Assembly: GCA_015680685.1 (NCBI GenBank)
Contig: MNCI01000986.1
Span: 369,326 to 433,325 of the forward strand
Direction: 5' to 3'
Length of the DNA stretch: 64,000 nt
Source of the DNA: Gnetum montanum
Lineage: Eukaryota; Streptophyta; Gnetopsida; Gnetales; Gnetaceae
Shown in pieces: positions 21,269-34,239 of this stretch (the first letter of the stretch is position 1; the number at the start of each line of letters is the position of its first letter). The translations under genes were made by a program, and so were the position numbers. The notes below the pieces were generated by a model. The model searched no databases, was not told the origin of the DNA, and saw only the letters and a program-made list of their open reading frames with translations.

Positions 21269-23240
21269 ACTGAATGAAAATTCATCCTCGAGTTCCTTAA
21301 AAAATATTGGGAAGGTATGGGATTATTGACTTGAATGACAACTAATGATGAATGGAATGACATCTGAACAGATCAACATTACAATACATGGTAACATTAG
21401 TGTTCATAACCACAAGAGTGAACACTATACAAAATTGACATCCAGCCTTATTTGGTAGCTGAGAGAGAAGAGAGAGAGAGAGAGAGAAAAGGAGAAGACA
21501 TGTTGTTGCCTATGTCAAGATTGCACCTTCTGTTGTCCATCCATAACTGTGCCATAAATCTTGTTCCTTGCACAACCGTTCCATCACCAATCCATCCCGA
21601 GTTCTTTCCCTAGGTCCAGTCCATTGTTGTATGGTTGCCATCTGCACACACAACACTGTCACATATGAGCAAGGATAAGTAAATCACAATACAATTGATA
21701 CCTTGCCTCGGTGTAAGGTCCATTGGCTAAGTTGTGATATGGCTAATACGGATTCTAGAGATATAACACTGGTGACTACCCAAGGTGTAGGGGTTAAGAA
21801 AAATTGAAAAAATTGGACCAGGGCCCCCATGACTAAGAGCGATCCTCTGGTAGCAATAGAATGGAAAAGGATAAGGAATAAGAAATATGGAGAAAAAAAA
21901 CAACGACAACGCTGATAAAATGGATGTCAGAGATGGGAATGAACAAAAAAAATGTTGATTATGGAAATGTTTAAGGGAAAGAAGTTAACTGATGCACCAA
22001 ATAGGAATGTCAGTGGATCCTCCCCAAAGTAGGCTCATGCCCTTGATGCCCTAACAATCTCACATTTAAAGAGTCTGTAGGCTCTATAAATGTCATTTGG
22101 AAGTAAGAGTTAAAGTCTTAACCATAAGAATTCACCAAAAAGAAAATAATGCATCAACCAAAATATAGACTACTAATACAATCGGCAATGAGATGGAAAA
22201 TGGAGAAGGAATGATGAGGAGAAGAGAGTGGAATGGAGTCCCAAGAACAAGGTGGTGTATAGCCCCTTGTGTATTTATGGTTAATGTGACTGAGTAGATC
22301 TCATTCCAAATCCAGCCTCAAACAATCCACATCCAGTGACTCCGCATCAATACTCTTGGCCAATCATCCCCTTGAAGTAACAAGAATGCTTTCGCTAAAG
22401 AGTCACCACCATTCCAAGGAAACAAGCAAGGGAAAAGTAGGAAGCAAGAAAGGGCCTTAGTTAGAGGAAACATGTTTGTTTAGTTCCATAACCAATGCTT
22501 ATAGCCCAGATGATTATTTTGTCTAAGGGGTGTGCTTTGAATTCTCTTTTTTTTTTTTTTTTTTTGCGTGAGAAACACACCATGCAAAGACCTATTTTTA
22601 TTGGCTTAGTTTCCCGATAATAGAGCAACGTTGGAATGGTAAGGAAAACTCAAGAAGATAACATCCAAGCACCCAAGAGAATAGCCAGCATAAATGCATC
22701 AAATCCCCTTGAAGTCACACCCTTTTCAGTCCTTGAGTCCTTCCTTAGTTTGAGAAATGACCAGTCACCAATTTGTTAATAGTTTCATTATTAAAGAAAG
22801 GGACTATACAGTTCCAAGCCAAGAGAGACCATAGGAATTCATGGATGCATGGATGACGTGGACTCATTGCCTATTATATCAAAAGAGCCATACCTTAGTA
22901 TCAACATTATAACTCAAAGGTAAAAACCAAACATTAGAAATCCATAGAATACAGTTCATACCACCATCAGGAGCACTTATTAGGTAACGAATCTAACAAA
23001 ATCAAAACAATAGACAAAGACAAAATAAAAAATAAAAATGGAAACAAAAACAAACAAAACAAATAGTTTCACAAAGAAATGAAAAATTATAAACGATGTT
23101 GCAAAACAAAAACAAGAAAATTTAAAGAAATTTGTAAAACAAAAACATAAAAAGGAACTAAGGGCCTCAAATGGTTAGCAAAGGTGGTTGTCTCCCCCAT
23201 GATTGAGTTAAAAGGAGCAGATCTGAAAGAGTGATCAGGG
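21269..23240 (-). other. Untranslated 3' tail of element 2
   Basis: About 2 kb between integrase and 3' LTR without a supported frame. It holds a GA microsatellite (about 21461-21487) and a 19-T run (22547-22565). Element 3 has a much longer region with an extra ORF at this position, so the ORF may have been lost or was never present here. Confidence 0.5.
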
Positions 23241-24565
23241 TCATCCCTTCTCAGAGGCATTATGTGCACTGGTCATCCTAAGTTCATGGAAAGGTTTGGT
23301 CTGTTGCACATTGACAAATAATCTCTTATCAGGGCTCTCAATTTTGTATATGGTCATGGCCCCTGAAGGAAAGGTTGTATGAATAATGTAAGGTCCTTCC
23401 CATAGTGTTTGAAATTTTGTGTGTTGTGGCACATGTGTGGGATTCCAATAGAGAACCTTATCTCCTGGTTGATACTTAACCTTTCGAATCTTCAAGTCAT
23501 GATGTTGCTTGTTATATGCCTTGTGCAACTCATTTGATGACAGGGCAGCTAATCGGTTTTCTTCTAGCACATTTAAAGTTTTCAACCTTTGTTTTTGTGC
23601 TAGATCAAGATCAAGGTGGAGGTCACAAGCCATGGATAGTGTACGAAGCTTGGTTTAAATCAAAAGCAATGGAGAGTAGCCTATAGGGAGTTTCTAGGTG
23701 GAGCGGTATGCCCAAAGAGCATCATTCAGTTTAGTGCTCCAGTCTCGCCTATACTTGCTAATTATCCTAGTTAATATTTTAGTGATCTCCCTATTGGTGA
23801 CCTTAGCTTGTCCGTTAGCTTGGGGGTGATAAGGTGTAGTCAATTTATGTTCAACCTATAAGCATTGCATTAACTTCCAAAAAGTTACACCTGTGAAGTG
23901 TGTTCCATTATATGAAATAAGTGCACGTGGCACACCAAACCTATTTACGATTTGTTATTACACAAATTGTGCAGCTGTAGATGATGTGTAGTCTATAACA
24001 GAAGCTAATTTAGCCCATTTCATTAGGTATTCTATGAAAACTACAATGTAAGGTTTTCCATTGGACATTGGTGTAATGGGATCCATGAAGTCTATTCCCC
24101 AAATGTTGAAGGGTTCTAACAGTTGAATCCATTGTTTCTAACCCTCCATTTTAGCAGTCATTCCCCCATCATGTTGACAGTGCTCAAAAGATCAGACAAA
24201 TTGATGGGCATCCCGAAATAATGTTGGCCAGTAATATCCTGCAAGAAAGATCTTGATAGCTATTCATCTCCCCACATAGTGACCCCCACAAGGGCCCTTA
24301 TGAGTGTCTTGGAGAACTCTCAGTTGGTCTACATTGGGCACACACCATCAAACCAAGCCATCAGGACACACTTGTAAAGTTGTCCATTAATCTCCATGAA
24401 GTACTTGGCTCTGTGAAGAAATTGTTGTTTCTTCCTAAGGTCCAGCTCTTGTAGTGTTTTTTGAGTAAGAAGATAGGTGAGAATGCTACTATACCAGTTC
24501 GTCTCCGTGGGTTGGTTATTCACTGCATCAACAAAGAGGGCTTCATCAGGAAAATGATCAAACAT
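23241..24565 (-). pseudogene. pol: Integrase (element 2), two catalytic residues lost
   Basis: Frame 24565-24329 is the pol spacer. The zinc-binding segment and core follow with stops: GIDFMD keeps the first Asp, but the second motif reads ISYNGTHF (Asp to Tyr, near 23915) and the third NGQAKVTN (Glu to Lys, near 23815), so strand transfer would be abolished. The C-terminal domain is still one open 130-codon frame (23633-23241) with KYQPGDKVLYW and LWEGPYII, typical of the gypsy integrase tail. That frame probably survives by chance. Confidence 0.85.
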
Positions 24566-24579
24566 TACATATTCATCCT

Positions 24580-25325
24580 CTTTGCTGTCCTAGCACAACC
24601 GAGATAAATGATCTACAACTATGTTCTCAGTGCCCTTTTGATCGATCATCGTTAGATCAAACTCTTGTAGGATTACCAGCCATCATATAATACGAGGGCT
24701 AACCATTGGCTTGTTCATGAGGAACCAGATTGCACTATGATCCATATGGATGAACACTTTGTAACCTACCACATAGTGCCTAAACTTATCCAGTGTAAAC
24801 ACTACAGCCATTAATTCTTTCTCTATAGTTGTGTAGTTAAGTTGTGCACCGGCGATACTTCTACTTGCACAGTGGATGTAGTAAGGGCATTTTGGTCATC
24901 TAACTATGTAAGTACAGCTCCTAATGCATAATTGGAAACATCAGTCATTATGTGGAATGGTCTAGACCAGTCAGGAGCTTGTAGAATGGGAGTTTCTACA
25001 AGCTTTTGTTTTAGAGTTTGGAATGCTCGTTCACATTCCCTAGTCCACTCAAAAGATATGTCCTTCTTTTTTTTCTCTACCAACGGTTTTGAAATCTTAG
25101 AGAAGTTCTCAATGAATCTCCTATAGTAGCCAATGTGTCCAAGGAATAATCGAATGTCTTTGATAGTTTCCAGTTGATGGGTGATTCCTTGGATAACCCT
25201 AATTTTATCTGGGTCTACCTCTATTCATGCATGTGAAACCTTATTATGTCCAAGTACTACACCTTCTTGGACCATTAAATGGATTTTCTACCAGTTGAGC
25301 CTTAAGTTTATTTCTACGCATCTTT
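24580..25325 (-). pseudogene. pol: RNase H region (element 2)
   Basis: The connection block (FLGHIGYYRRFI and FEWTREC-like sequence, about 25150-25040) is followed by AVVFTLDKFRHYVVG, the [11 protein letters not shown] stretch and VDHLSRL at about 24620-24600. The terminal catalytic Asp is kept, unlike element 1. The frame is broken at several points. Confidence 0.78.
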
Positions 25326-25329
25326 TCAA

Positions 25330-26064
25330 CACTTGCTCTAATCGGTCCAAGGCTTGATCAAAACTTGTTCCATAGGTGGAGAAGTCATCCATAAAGACTT
25401 CCACTCTGTTTCCTATCTACTATTGGAATATGCTTAGAACTAGGCATTGAAATGTGGCAGGAGCATTGCATAAGTCAAATGGCATTTGTTTATATGCAAA
25501 TGTTCCCTAAGAACTGGTGAACGTTGTCTTGGCTTGGTTTTCTGGGGCTATCCGTATTTGGTTGTATCCACTATAGCCATCTAGAAAACTATAATAGTGA
25601 TGCCCTACTATGGTGTCTAAGACTTGGTTAATGAATGGCAACAAAAAGTAATCCTTAAATGTTGCCATGTTCAACAGCCTAAAATCTATGCACACCCTCC
25701 ATTTGCCTCCCTTTTTAGGCATGATCACTAGAGGGCTAACCCATTCACTATCAGCAATGGGATATATGTACCCAGCCTTAAGAAGCTATTCTATTTCTTC
25801 TTTTACTACTTGCTTCAATTTTGGGTTCAATCGCCTCTGCGGTTGTTTTCGAGGTTTCATGGAGGGGTCAGTGTAAATCCTATGTTGGCATATCCTAGGA
25901 TCTATTCCAGTTAATTCGGGATATGACCAGGCAAAGGCTTTTGACCACTTATTTATTACTTCTAATAGTCTTCCTTTTTGTTTGGAAGCAAGTCTTACGT
26001 TGATGATTACTAGTTTTCCATTTTCGAGGGTCATATATTCCAGACCGGTGGGCAATGGTTTCAA
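25330..26064 (-). pseudogene. pol: Reverse transcriptase (element 2)
   Basis: Frames 26064-25786 and 25728-25507 carry WVSPLVIMPKKGGKWR, VCIDFRLLN, SFLDGYSGYNQIRIAP and then, after a stop near 25506, FAYKQMPF and VEVFMDDFSTYG near 25410-25375. The catalytic aspartates are all present. At least two frame interruptions prevent full-length expression. Same Athila/Tat wording as element 1. Confidence 0.87.
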
Positions 26065-26364
26065 TTCCAGGGGCTCTTGTTTGAATTTTTTAGGAATTTC
26101 CAGCTTTCCCCAGTTGATGTTTTCAAGGTTAAGGCTAGGAAGTTGGCAACAGACTTACTCTAGTGCATCTATTCTTTCGATGTAAGCTCAAGTTATTCCC
26201 TTAGTTAGTTCCATGCATGTTAGTGAGTTGCTCTCTTGATCAGCTATCAGCCACTGGGTGTTTTCTTGTCATGTGGCTGTTGCATACAGGCACTTTTGTA
26301 TATTAATGTCTTATGCACACCGGTTGCATGTAGGTAATGCTAAACTTTGAATAGCCCATGATTT

Positions 26365-27320
26365 CTACATGCAATTGCACCCTGTATCACTATATGCAAT
26401 GCATGGAACCTTCTTCTTCTCGATCTTTCCAAAAGTGTTCTCCTTAGATATTTCCAGGGAAAGATCATGGATTCCTAGGCATGCATCTATAGTACTTAGC
26501 CATGCCCTTCCCATTATTATTGGGAAGTCCCCTTTACCGTTATTCACTTGTATCACTAGGAAATTAGCTGGGCACAACCACCTACACATAGTGGTGACAA
26601 TGTCCTCCACCAGTCCCAAGGGAACAGTGATGGACTGGTTGACCAGCTTTAGGCAAATATTGCTCCTCCTTAATGGAGGCAAGTTCTAGGCTTTGTACAT
26701 TTCTTATGATATTAAGTTGACTCCAAAACCTAAGTCCAGAAGAGCTTTGCATGGCTCATTCCTAGCAATATGGAGATAGATTAGAGGGCTTCCAGGATTA
26801 TAGAATTTCCTGTGAAGGTGGCCAACCTTGATCCAGTCAGTAACGGCATGTGTTAACATGATCGTATGTGTTGAGCTTGGTGTTTGGTTCGAAGGGAGCT
26901 CTGAAGCCATATTTGATGGGGAGGCATTCAAAGGTTCAACCTCTTGTGGTTGTAGGGCTTGGTTGGACTGTTGGTTCTGAAGAAAGGTCTTTTCTTCATA
27001 CAGTTGTCAAAACCAATAGCGGGTTGAGGGTTTATAGCCCTTGTGGCATTGCGTTGTTGCGGTTGAGTAGGGAGTTCCCCTTGCATTGCTGGAGCGGGTG
27101 GTAATGGAGCTATTGGTGTGAGAGCTATGGATGGATTTGAAGGATGGTATATTTGTGGATTATCTTCCCTAGGAGAAGGAATTCTATAATACTCATGAGC
27201 TTGGTAGTGATGTTGTGGTGTAACAAGACTAATAGAGTCACATGGAGAGATTGGATGTTGCACGTAGTAGCCATATGGGTCAGGTTGCCGATAGGGGTAT
27301 TGTTGCCTTGGTGGTGGCAT
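26365..27320 (-). pseudogene. Proline-rich linker and aspartic protease (element 2)
   Basis: A linker rich in Pro, Gln and Tyr (27320-26928) precedes the protease. The active-site segment is ALLDLGFGVNLIS at about 26755-26715, then after a break PADFLVI-like ANFLVIQVN and FPIIMGRAWLSTIDA in 26682-26365. The residue after DLG is Phe instead of the Ala/Ser usual in this group. Collinear with element 1. Confidence 0.77.
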
Positions 27321-27479
27321 CCCCCATGACTGTGGGTATTGCCACTATTGATGCTACTCAATGGGTTATGGTGGAGCTCCATTTGGATAATATGTTGAAG
27401 GTTGGTGGAACTACCTTGGGAATAAGGTAACCGTTGCGGTGTATGCCATTTATTTAGTCATGGGTTGAGTGCATACACC

Positions 27480-29358
27480 CTAGACTCTTATAGATGTGAG
27501 ATCACTAGGCAACATCCCTTAGGATGGTCATATTGGCATATCTCGCATCCACCGTCATTGTCTGTGTCTGAATCCAAAACCTCTTCTATGATGGCCATTT
27601 TTCCCTTACCCTTGTTACATGCATTGTCCACTTCTTCTTTTCCTTTTTGTTGTAGTCACTACCTTGCTCCCTAGACTCCTCTACAATTTTGAGAACAGTT
27701 TCAAACCTACTATCCAGGGAGTCCCACATTTGGTCTACCTTTGTCGATACTTCTGATGTTAAATTTTTGAGAGGCAAACTTTTCCCATTCACCATCTCTT
27801 CGAGTGGTGACTCTTCTTCCTCCTCACAAAATATAACTCCCCTTTTTCAGAGAGAAGGATCTCAGTTGTATTCTTCCACACTTTCTCTCTTTCGTAGCTC
27901 ACCTTCTTCTTTGGCTACTTGCTCTAGCAATCTATGAATTTGATGAGACCTAAGCTTCAATAACCTTCCTTGAGCATACGTCCCAAGGGTTTTTCTTCTT
28001 TCATGCCTAAGTCCATCCACAAGATGGCGTAGTTGATCTCGCTACGAATAACCATGGCCAGGGCAATGATGTAATAGTGCATAATAATGGCCCATGGCAA
28101 CATCCAAGGGTTCATGATTTCCTTGCTTGCATCCTCGGATTTTCTTCCATAGGTTAGACACTCGGGAGTATGTTTGGTACTTATCATTGAACAGTTCTAA
28201 CATTGTACTCCACCTCTGAATGGATTCCAGTTCTAAGGACCGGTACCAGCTTTCAGCTTCTTTCACTAGTGTCCTTGGGAACAAATTTAGTTTTTTCCAT
28301 TGGTTTTCTATGTTTTGCAAGGCACAAGCATTGTGGAATGCTTGTAAATGATTTTGAGGATCAATATTGTATCCCCCTTCAAATCATGGGATGTTGTTCA
28401 TGTCTAACCTCTTGATCCTACTATCCTTTTGATGCCTTGTTTGAACTCTTACAGCCTCCGTTATATCTAGCATGCTTCTAGTTGCGATTAGGGGTTCTTT
28501 GTGATCATCTCATTCATATCTTCTATGGTTTCTATGTGGTTCCCTACTCTCCCTTCTTCTATGCCTTAATTCCTTAGAGTGCCCTCATCCTCATTCTTGA
28601 TTGTCTCATTGATGTCTTTCACTTTGTTTTCCCTTATCCTCATGATTGGTTTCCCTATGACTGCACCCGGACACTGAAGGAGAGGGTGAAGGTGATGATG
28701 AAGGTGAAGAAGAAGGAGAACCATTGACATGATGGTGTTTTCTACCTTCTCTTCGCTGGTCTCGGCCACGATCGTGATCATGACTAGAACATCCGTCCTT
28801 ATCATGTGTTTGTGTTCCTTGAGAACCAGGGTTGTGAATAGTGAAGTGGAGGTTCTAATACACTACCTCCTAACCACTGTTAGGAGGAGGAACATCATTT
28901 TGTGGGGAACCTATTGAAATAGGTTCACCATCCTCAATTTTGCTCAAAACGTGCAAGGCGTCATGGAGCCATTTACTGTTCAAGGATGTGTGGTATCTCT
29001 CCTGTCACAAGTCCCTTTGACGTTGCACTTTTGTGGGATGATAGTCCCTTATGTCATGATCACATGCAATGTATTCTACATAGAAAAGTGGCATGCCTAT
29101 TTGTGAGAGAGCACAAAGGAGCATGTTGGGGACTGATCGGTCTAGAGGCAACACTATGTTACCCTCCAAGTCTCTCCAACATAATTGTTCATCTTGGTGG
29201 AGAATAAAGGTGAAGTCGAGTACATACTCATTGAGATGAGTATATACCATATGAAACTGTTGAGGAATTGGCGGATTTTGGTTATGTGTATTATGCCGTT
29301 GACTGCCTCTTGTGTTAGTCCTAGGCGGTGAAGTGCTCTTATGCGAAGAAGAAGACAT
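27480..29358 (-). pseudogene. gag: gag (element 2), frameshifted
   Basis: Structural polyprotein. The likely start MSSSSHKS at 29358 aligns with the element 1 start; an upstream in-frame Met at 29379 is not conserved. DEQLCWRDLEGNIVLPLDRS and NMLLCALSQIG mark the N-terminal domain (to about 29005). The gag domain LNLFPRTLVKEAESWY and ELFNDKYQTYSRVSN lies at 28320-28042, and a nucleocapsid frame at 27795-27586 ends in a knuckle-like CQYDHPKGCC near 27540-27500. Several frame changes. Sequence order matches element 1 throughout. Confidence 0.8.
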
Positions 29359-29478
29359 TTTATCTTGTTCGGTGTGCAATGTACCATTGGCTTATCTTTC
29401 TTTGATTAACCCTAAGGGTTCATTCTAACATTCCAATGATATGAATGATTTCCTATGTTCTACATAGTGCACAAACAA

Positions 29479-29501
29479 CTAAGTCCCTGGCAATGGCACC
29501 A
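29479..29501 (-). other. Primer binding site of element 2 (tRNA-Asp type, mutated)
   Basis: The minus strand reads TGGTGCCATTGCCAGGGAC one base after the LTR. It differs from the element 1 site by C-to-T and G-to-A at the two CpG positions, as expected from decay of methylated cytosines. Confidence 0.8.
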
Positions 29502-29502
29502 A

Positions 29503-30308
29503 TGATGAGTGGCAAGGTACCCCTACACTCAACCATACGAATACGAGTGTTTCACACGCAATATGGTCGAACTCCAAGGACTAAGTGCTTATGCGCCTTA
29601 ATGGAACACTTAGGGTTAATCAATCATTGTCTTCCCAAACTTACTTGTATTGTCACAGTTGAATGTTTAAGTAAGCTTGAGGTATATGATTTTTATAGCT
29701 TTTTGTCTTTTTATGTCTCCTAGTAATAAAGGAAAGGGAGAGAGAACTAAGTGACTAACTGACATTAACTATTCATTAACTAGTTTCTAAATGTTCCTAA
29801 CACTAGTATCTGTTCCCACTTGCCGTACACATCCTGAACTAGTGCAACGCTGTTGGGATTACCAAACACTAATCGTTATTGGGTTACCAAGCGCTACACA
29901 CATGCTCGAAGCGGTCGTACTGAGTGTATTTAACTAAGGGGGTTAAGGTTGAGAAAGATATTAATTAACTAGGAAAGCATTAAAAAATCATTAATTACTA
30001 ATTAGCCTAATTTGTATGCTACAAGGTTTATCATAAAGTTCATCCTTATTTCCGTCCACAAAATTGTGCTTAGGTACACATTGCTCAAATAAAGATCCAT
30101 TCACTCTATGACTCCTACTGTGGGAACATAGAAATAATTCTAACTCTGGAATAACAAAACTGCAAGAATCTGGCTAAGGATCTATGTCTAACTCCCTTGA
30201 ACAAAGAGCACCACCTCTTATTTATAGAAGATGAGGCAGGATGCGATATCGCATATGCGATATTGCGTGGCAGATGTGATATTGCGTACATGATATCATG
30301 GCTCATCA
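29503..30308 (-). repeat. 5' LTR of element 2
   Basis: 806 bp with the same inverted ends as its partner. U3 holds four GATATC-like palindromes (30243-30298) and a TATA-like CTATAAATAAG at 30214-30227 on the minus strand. It lacks most of the internal 6721-7010-type repeats of the element 1 LTR. Confidence 0.9.
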
Positions 30309-30400
30309 GATGTTCCAAGACATGGATTCAATTTTAGTGGACAATGTTGAGTTATATAAAGTCCTAACTGAACTATTTATCTTGGGGTGTACTAATGTTT
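30309..30400 (+). mobile_element. tRNA-like SINE, copy a, 3' part
   Basis: Continues the split SINE: GGATTCAATT (30324-30333) is a B-box match (GGTTCRANTCC), followed by the family's conserved tail TAGTGGACAATGTTGAGTTATA...CTTGGGGTGTACTAAT, shared with the copy at 56800-56900. Confidence 0.65.
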
Positions 30401-30740
30401 CACTCATTTCAAGTCTCAACATACTCCAAAACTTAACAAAAATAATTAGATTATTTATTGATATAAGCAAAGAGAAATACCCATATGCATGGATTTTGCA
30501 AATGAGAAAGAGGAGAACAGAAATGCCAGTAGAATGACCCCTCATCTATTAGTAAGATTTAATACTTAGACCTCTTGGTAAGTATAAATATTTTATCACA
30601 TGTTTTTAATATGCTTCTTAAGGTTTGGACCTTAAACCTTGCTCTTATTATATATTTGGAAATATTAATATTTTGTATTTTTCTTCTTATTATTTCTTGG
30701 TATTTACTAATGGTTTATGCCTCTTGTGAAGGATAGGTTG
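30401..30740. other. Short spacer between elements 2 and 3
   Basis: AT-rich; nothing recognised beyond the possible end of SINE copy a near 30400. Confidence 0.35.
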
Positions 30741-31631
30741 TGATAAAACCAATTTTTCAAGAGCCACAATATCGTATCTATGACATTGCAACCTTATACA
30801 TCATCATTGATGTAATGTAGTGAGTCCTAGTCAACACTATAAATACCAATATTTTTTTCATGTCAACAGAACAACTTTCATTGAACCCTTAGTGAAATTC
30901 TTGCAATTTTTTTCGTAACTTAGACTTAGTAATAGAGTTAATACTCATATGTGGTGTTGAACAGTTGTACAAAATATTTGTTTAAGTGGATTGTACTTGG
31001 GTACAAGTCATGTTTGGAAATAAAGATCTAGATTATTTTCCACCATTACAACATTTTACTTAGTTTACTTTACTATTACTTAGTTCATTCTTTATACTTA
31101 GTTAATTCTCACCTTTTAATATGTTTACTTTGATTAAGTCATTTACAATTCTTAAGTACTTTACTTTTACAATGTTCCTTACTATGATAGTATAAGTAGG
31201 ATTAGTTTCGAATGTATAAGTGTGATCGTTCGGTAACTCCAATAGTGTTATTACTTAGTTCACTTAGTAGTCCTAGTGATGGTTGCATAACCATAAGATG
31301 TGAATGGTAAACTAGGAAGGGATACTTGTTTCCATTAGGCTAGAGTAGTTTTCTTACTTGCATTATACTTAGATTTAGATTCTATCATCTTATTTCAATC
31401 ATGATTACACTTACTTTTAATTTGATCCAACAACATCATGATATCATATGCCTCCTCAAGAATTAAACCATGCTATTCGTACTTCACTAACTCAACATGA
31501 GAAGATAACAATCACAAACTAAATCTCAACTACTAGTGAATCTACATTGGTCATCCATGGATTATGATTTAGTCACGTGCGTGTACTCATAACTTGTATG
31601 ATGAAGTTTTGGAATACCTAACCACTCATCA
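30741..31631 (+). repeat. 5' LTR of element 3
   Basis: Begins TGATAAAACC and ends ACTCATCA, followed at once by a primer-site-like TTGGTGTTGCTATCGAGGAT. A TATA-like CTATAAATA lies near 30837-30845. GATATC/GATATT-like palindromes in U3 resemble those of elements 1 and 2 but are mutated. Confidence 0.82.
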
Positions 31632-31651
31632 TTGGTGTTGCTATCGAGGAT
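31632..31651 (+). other. Primer-binding-site-like sequence of element 3
   Basis: TTGGTGTTGCTATCGAGGAT follows the LTR end directly. It resembles the tRNA-Asp-type site of element 1 with a small deletion and transitions. The position is convincing; the tRNA assignment is inferred from relatedness. Confidence 0.5.
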
Positions 31652-31780
31652 ATGTCAATGTTTGCTTAGTAGTTGATTTTATAGAGTTCATTGTATTAAT
31701 AATTATAAAGTTTATCTTTCACACTTGAATCGATTCTTTTAACACATACATACACATTCTTAAGAGTGTCAAAAACATAA

Positions 31781-33650
31781 TATGACTTCTACACTTAAGG
31801 AAAAATCACAACTTGCTAATGAAATTCATAAGAGTCATGACAAAGGATATGATGAAGAAGATTGGAGTGTGCCGAAGTAAACAAGAATCTCTTACATTCA
31901 TACTGATTCATATTATCATGATTTCATAGTTATCTTTTACTAGGATGAATAACTAAGGTGGAGAGATTTATAGGATAACATTGTTTTGCATCCTGAACAT
32001 TTTGCATCATCAATGTTGCAAGCAGCCCTTGTAACATCAAGCCTTGACTATGTACAAGAGGGGTACCACATCGCAAAGCACATGACCAAGCCTTACCAAC
32101 CAAAAAAAGCCCAAGTAAAAAGAAATGTTGTTATGGAAATGAGACATGAGCTTAACAAAGAAAAGAGAGTACCATAAATAGTTTTCCTATAGAAAAGAGA
32201 TGATGGTATGTTCCACATAAAAAAAAACTTCTATCAAAATCATGGATCTCAATCTCAAACGCTTGTTATTTGTATTGAAGATTCCATCAAGATCCAATTA
32301 CATTTAGCTCTTGTAGAGACACCCAAAGAAGATAAGGAAGACTTCACACTTAGGAGGCATTCAAGGCCTAGAACCTCCACTGAATAAAAAAGGAATGAAT
32401 CAAGGAGTCATAGAAGGAGAACCAACTAGCACCATTCTCCAACTTCCTCCTCACACTCCTCCTGAATGTATGACAAGAGAGAATAATGAGTAAGATATCA
32501 CCACAAGAAAAGATGAAGGGATCCTCAGACACAAGAGCATTGAAGAAGACATTTTGATGATGAAGAAGATGATTATGAGCGAAAGAAGAGAGAGCATTAT
32601 GAGAATCAAAGAAGTCACTACTACAATAAATTTTATGAACTCAAAAATTATGAAGAACCCCTATTGGCCAGTTGCAACATGATTAATATTAAGGAAGTAA
32701 TGTATGTTCCTACTAGGCATTTGAGGGATAGTTGCATCAAGTGACTAGATATGATTAATATTCCTAAATTTGAAGGTAGATACAATGTAGATCCACAACT
32801 TCATCTTCAAGCCTTCCATGATGCTTGTGCCTTACAAAAAATAGAGAATGATTGGTAGAAATTGAATTTGTTTTCAAGAACATTCATCAAGGAACCAGAG
32901 AACTAGTATAGATCCTTAGAACTAGAATTAATCTGAAGATGGATTACCATGCTAGAACTCTTAAATAATAAATATCAAACTTATTCTAGAGTGTCCAATT
33001 TAAGAAAATAAATTCAAAAATGGAAGTAAGGGACACATGAATTCCTTGATGTAGAAATGGATAGGTATTATTCATTACTGCATAGATACTTAGGCTATGT
33101 ATTTTCTTAGAGGAAACAACTTAGGCATATCATTGATGGGTTAAGGAATAAGACTACATAAATTCTTGGTGTATATTCCTAAGGTAGGTTATCAGAAATA
33201 ATAGACCATTGAATCCAAAGACTAGTAAACCAAATGGCCAAAGAGGAACAAGAATTAAAGAAAAGAGAGTCAATAGAAGAGTACAATCGAGTTCTCACAA
33301 TAAGGAAAAGGGATGTGAGAATGTGTGAAAGAAAAAAAGAAGAAAATATAGAGGATACAATCTAGAAGAAGACTTTACCCATCCAAAAAGTAGTTAATGA
33401 CATTGTAACTAAGGTAGAGAAAATGTGGGAATCTGTGGATGAAAAATTTGCAACTGCACTCAAGATAGAAGAGGAAAAGACTAAACAAGCTTTGAACAAA
33501 AATAAACAAAACAAGAAAAGAAGAGATGATGGAGGAGAAAACTACAGACATAAAGGAAAATTTTCTATAGTTGAAGAATTAATAGACTCCAATTCAAAAG
33601 ACAAAGAAGCATGCAAAGTATGCCAACATGAACATCCTAAGGGATGTTGA
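31781..33650 (+). pseudogene. gag: gag (element 3), heavily decayed
   Basis: The ATG at 31781 opens a short frame aligned to the gag start of the other elements. The block DEQLRWRDLQ of element 1 reads DE-stop-LRWRDL-stop here, so both Gln codons became TAA/TAG. Further on are SRTFIKE-like and LELLNNKYQTYSRVSN segments (about 32870-33010), and a nucleocapsid frame (33423-33650) ends in the knuckle-like CKVCQHEHPKGC. Not translatable as one protein. Confidence 0.78.
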
Positions 33651-34239
33651 TCTATTATGGTCCATTAACAAGAGTGTGGACATACACAAGGTAACTTCTG
33701 ACAAACTTACTAACCATTATATTATCTAAGTAGAACTTATCCTTAACTACAAGAGCAATACTAGAAATAGTGGCAACAACCAAAAGCATGGGGGATGCCA
33801 CCACCAAGGTAGTAGTATTCATATAGGCAACCATATCCTTATGGATATTATGTTCAATGTCCAATCTCTCCTAGGAATGCTTTAGTCCACACATCCTCTT
33901 TCTACTATCCATTGAAGTATTATAGACCCACTATGTCACAAATGGATCCAAATTTCTATGCACATCAACCAATGGTTGGTTCACAATCCAAACTTCTACC
34001 TTCCTACCACCAATGCTGCCATCAATTATGTAAGGGAAACTACCAACAAAACCATAGTAAAAGAGTGCTACCAAGGCATTTAATACACAAAAGTATGTGA
34101 TGGTAAATGAACATAGATCCAAGAAATGTCCATTTTTATATACAAGTTTAGAAAGGGTTCAAAGGATGGTGACTTCACCTACATCCACCCCATCTACACA
34201 TACTCCTCAAGGGAACATCATGCTTCCACATTTTATGAA

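Larger units (their letters stand above)
20468..30308 (-). mobile_element. Athila-like Ty3/gypsy retrotransposon, element 2, structurally complete
   Basis: 9841 bp with two LTRs (20468-21258 and 29503-30308), each with TGATGAG...CTCATCA ends, flanked by a perfect 5-bp target duplication GATGT (20463-20467 and 30309-30313). Minus-strand order: 5' LTR, primer site, gag, protease, RT, RNase H, integrase, 2-kb tail, 3' LTR. A hand comparison of the first ~430 LTR bases finds about 30 differences, mostly transitions (roughly 7%), so the insertion is old. Coding regions are frameshifted, and two integrase catalytic residues are changed. It inserted into a SINE. Confidence 0.93.

Noticed and set aside
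21461-21487. GA microsatellite as a regulatory element
   Set aside because: Simple repeat in the untranslated tail of element 2; no evidence of function.
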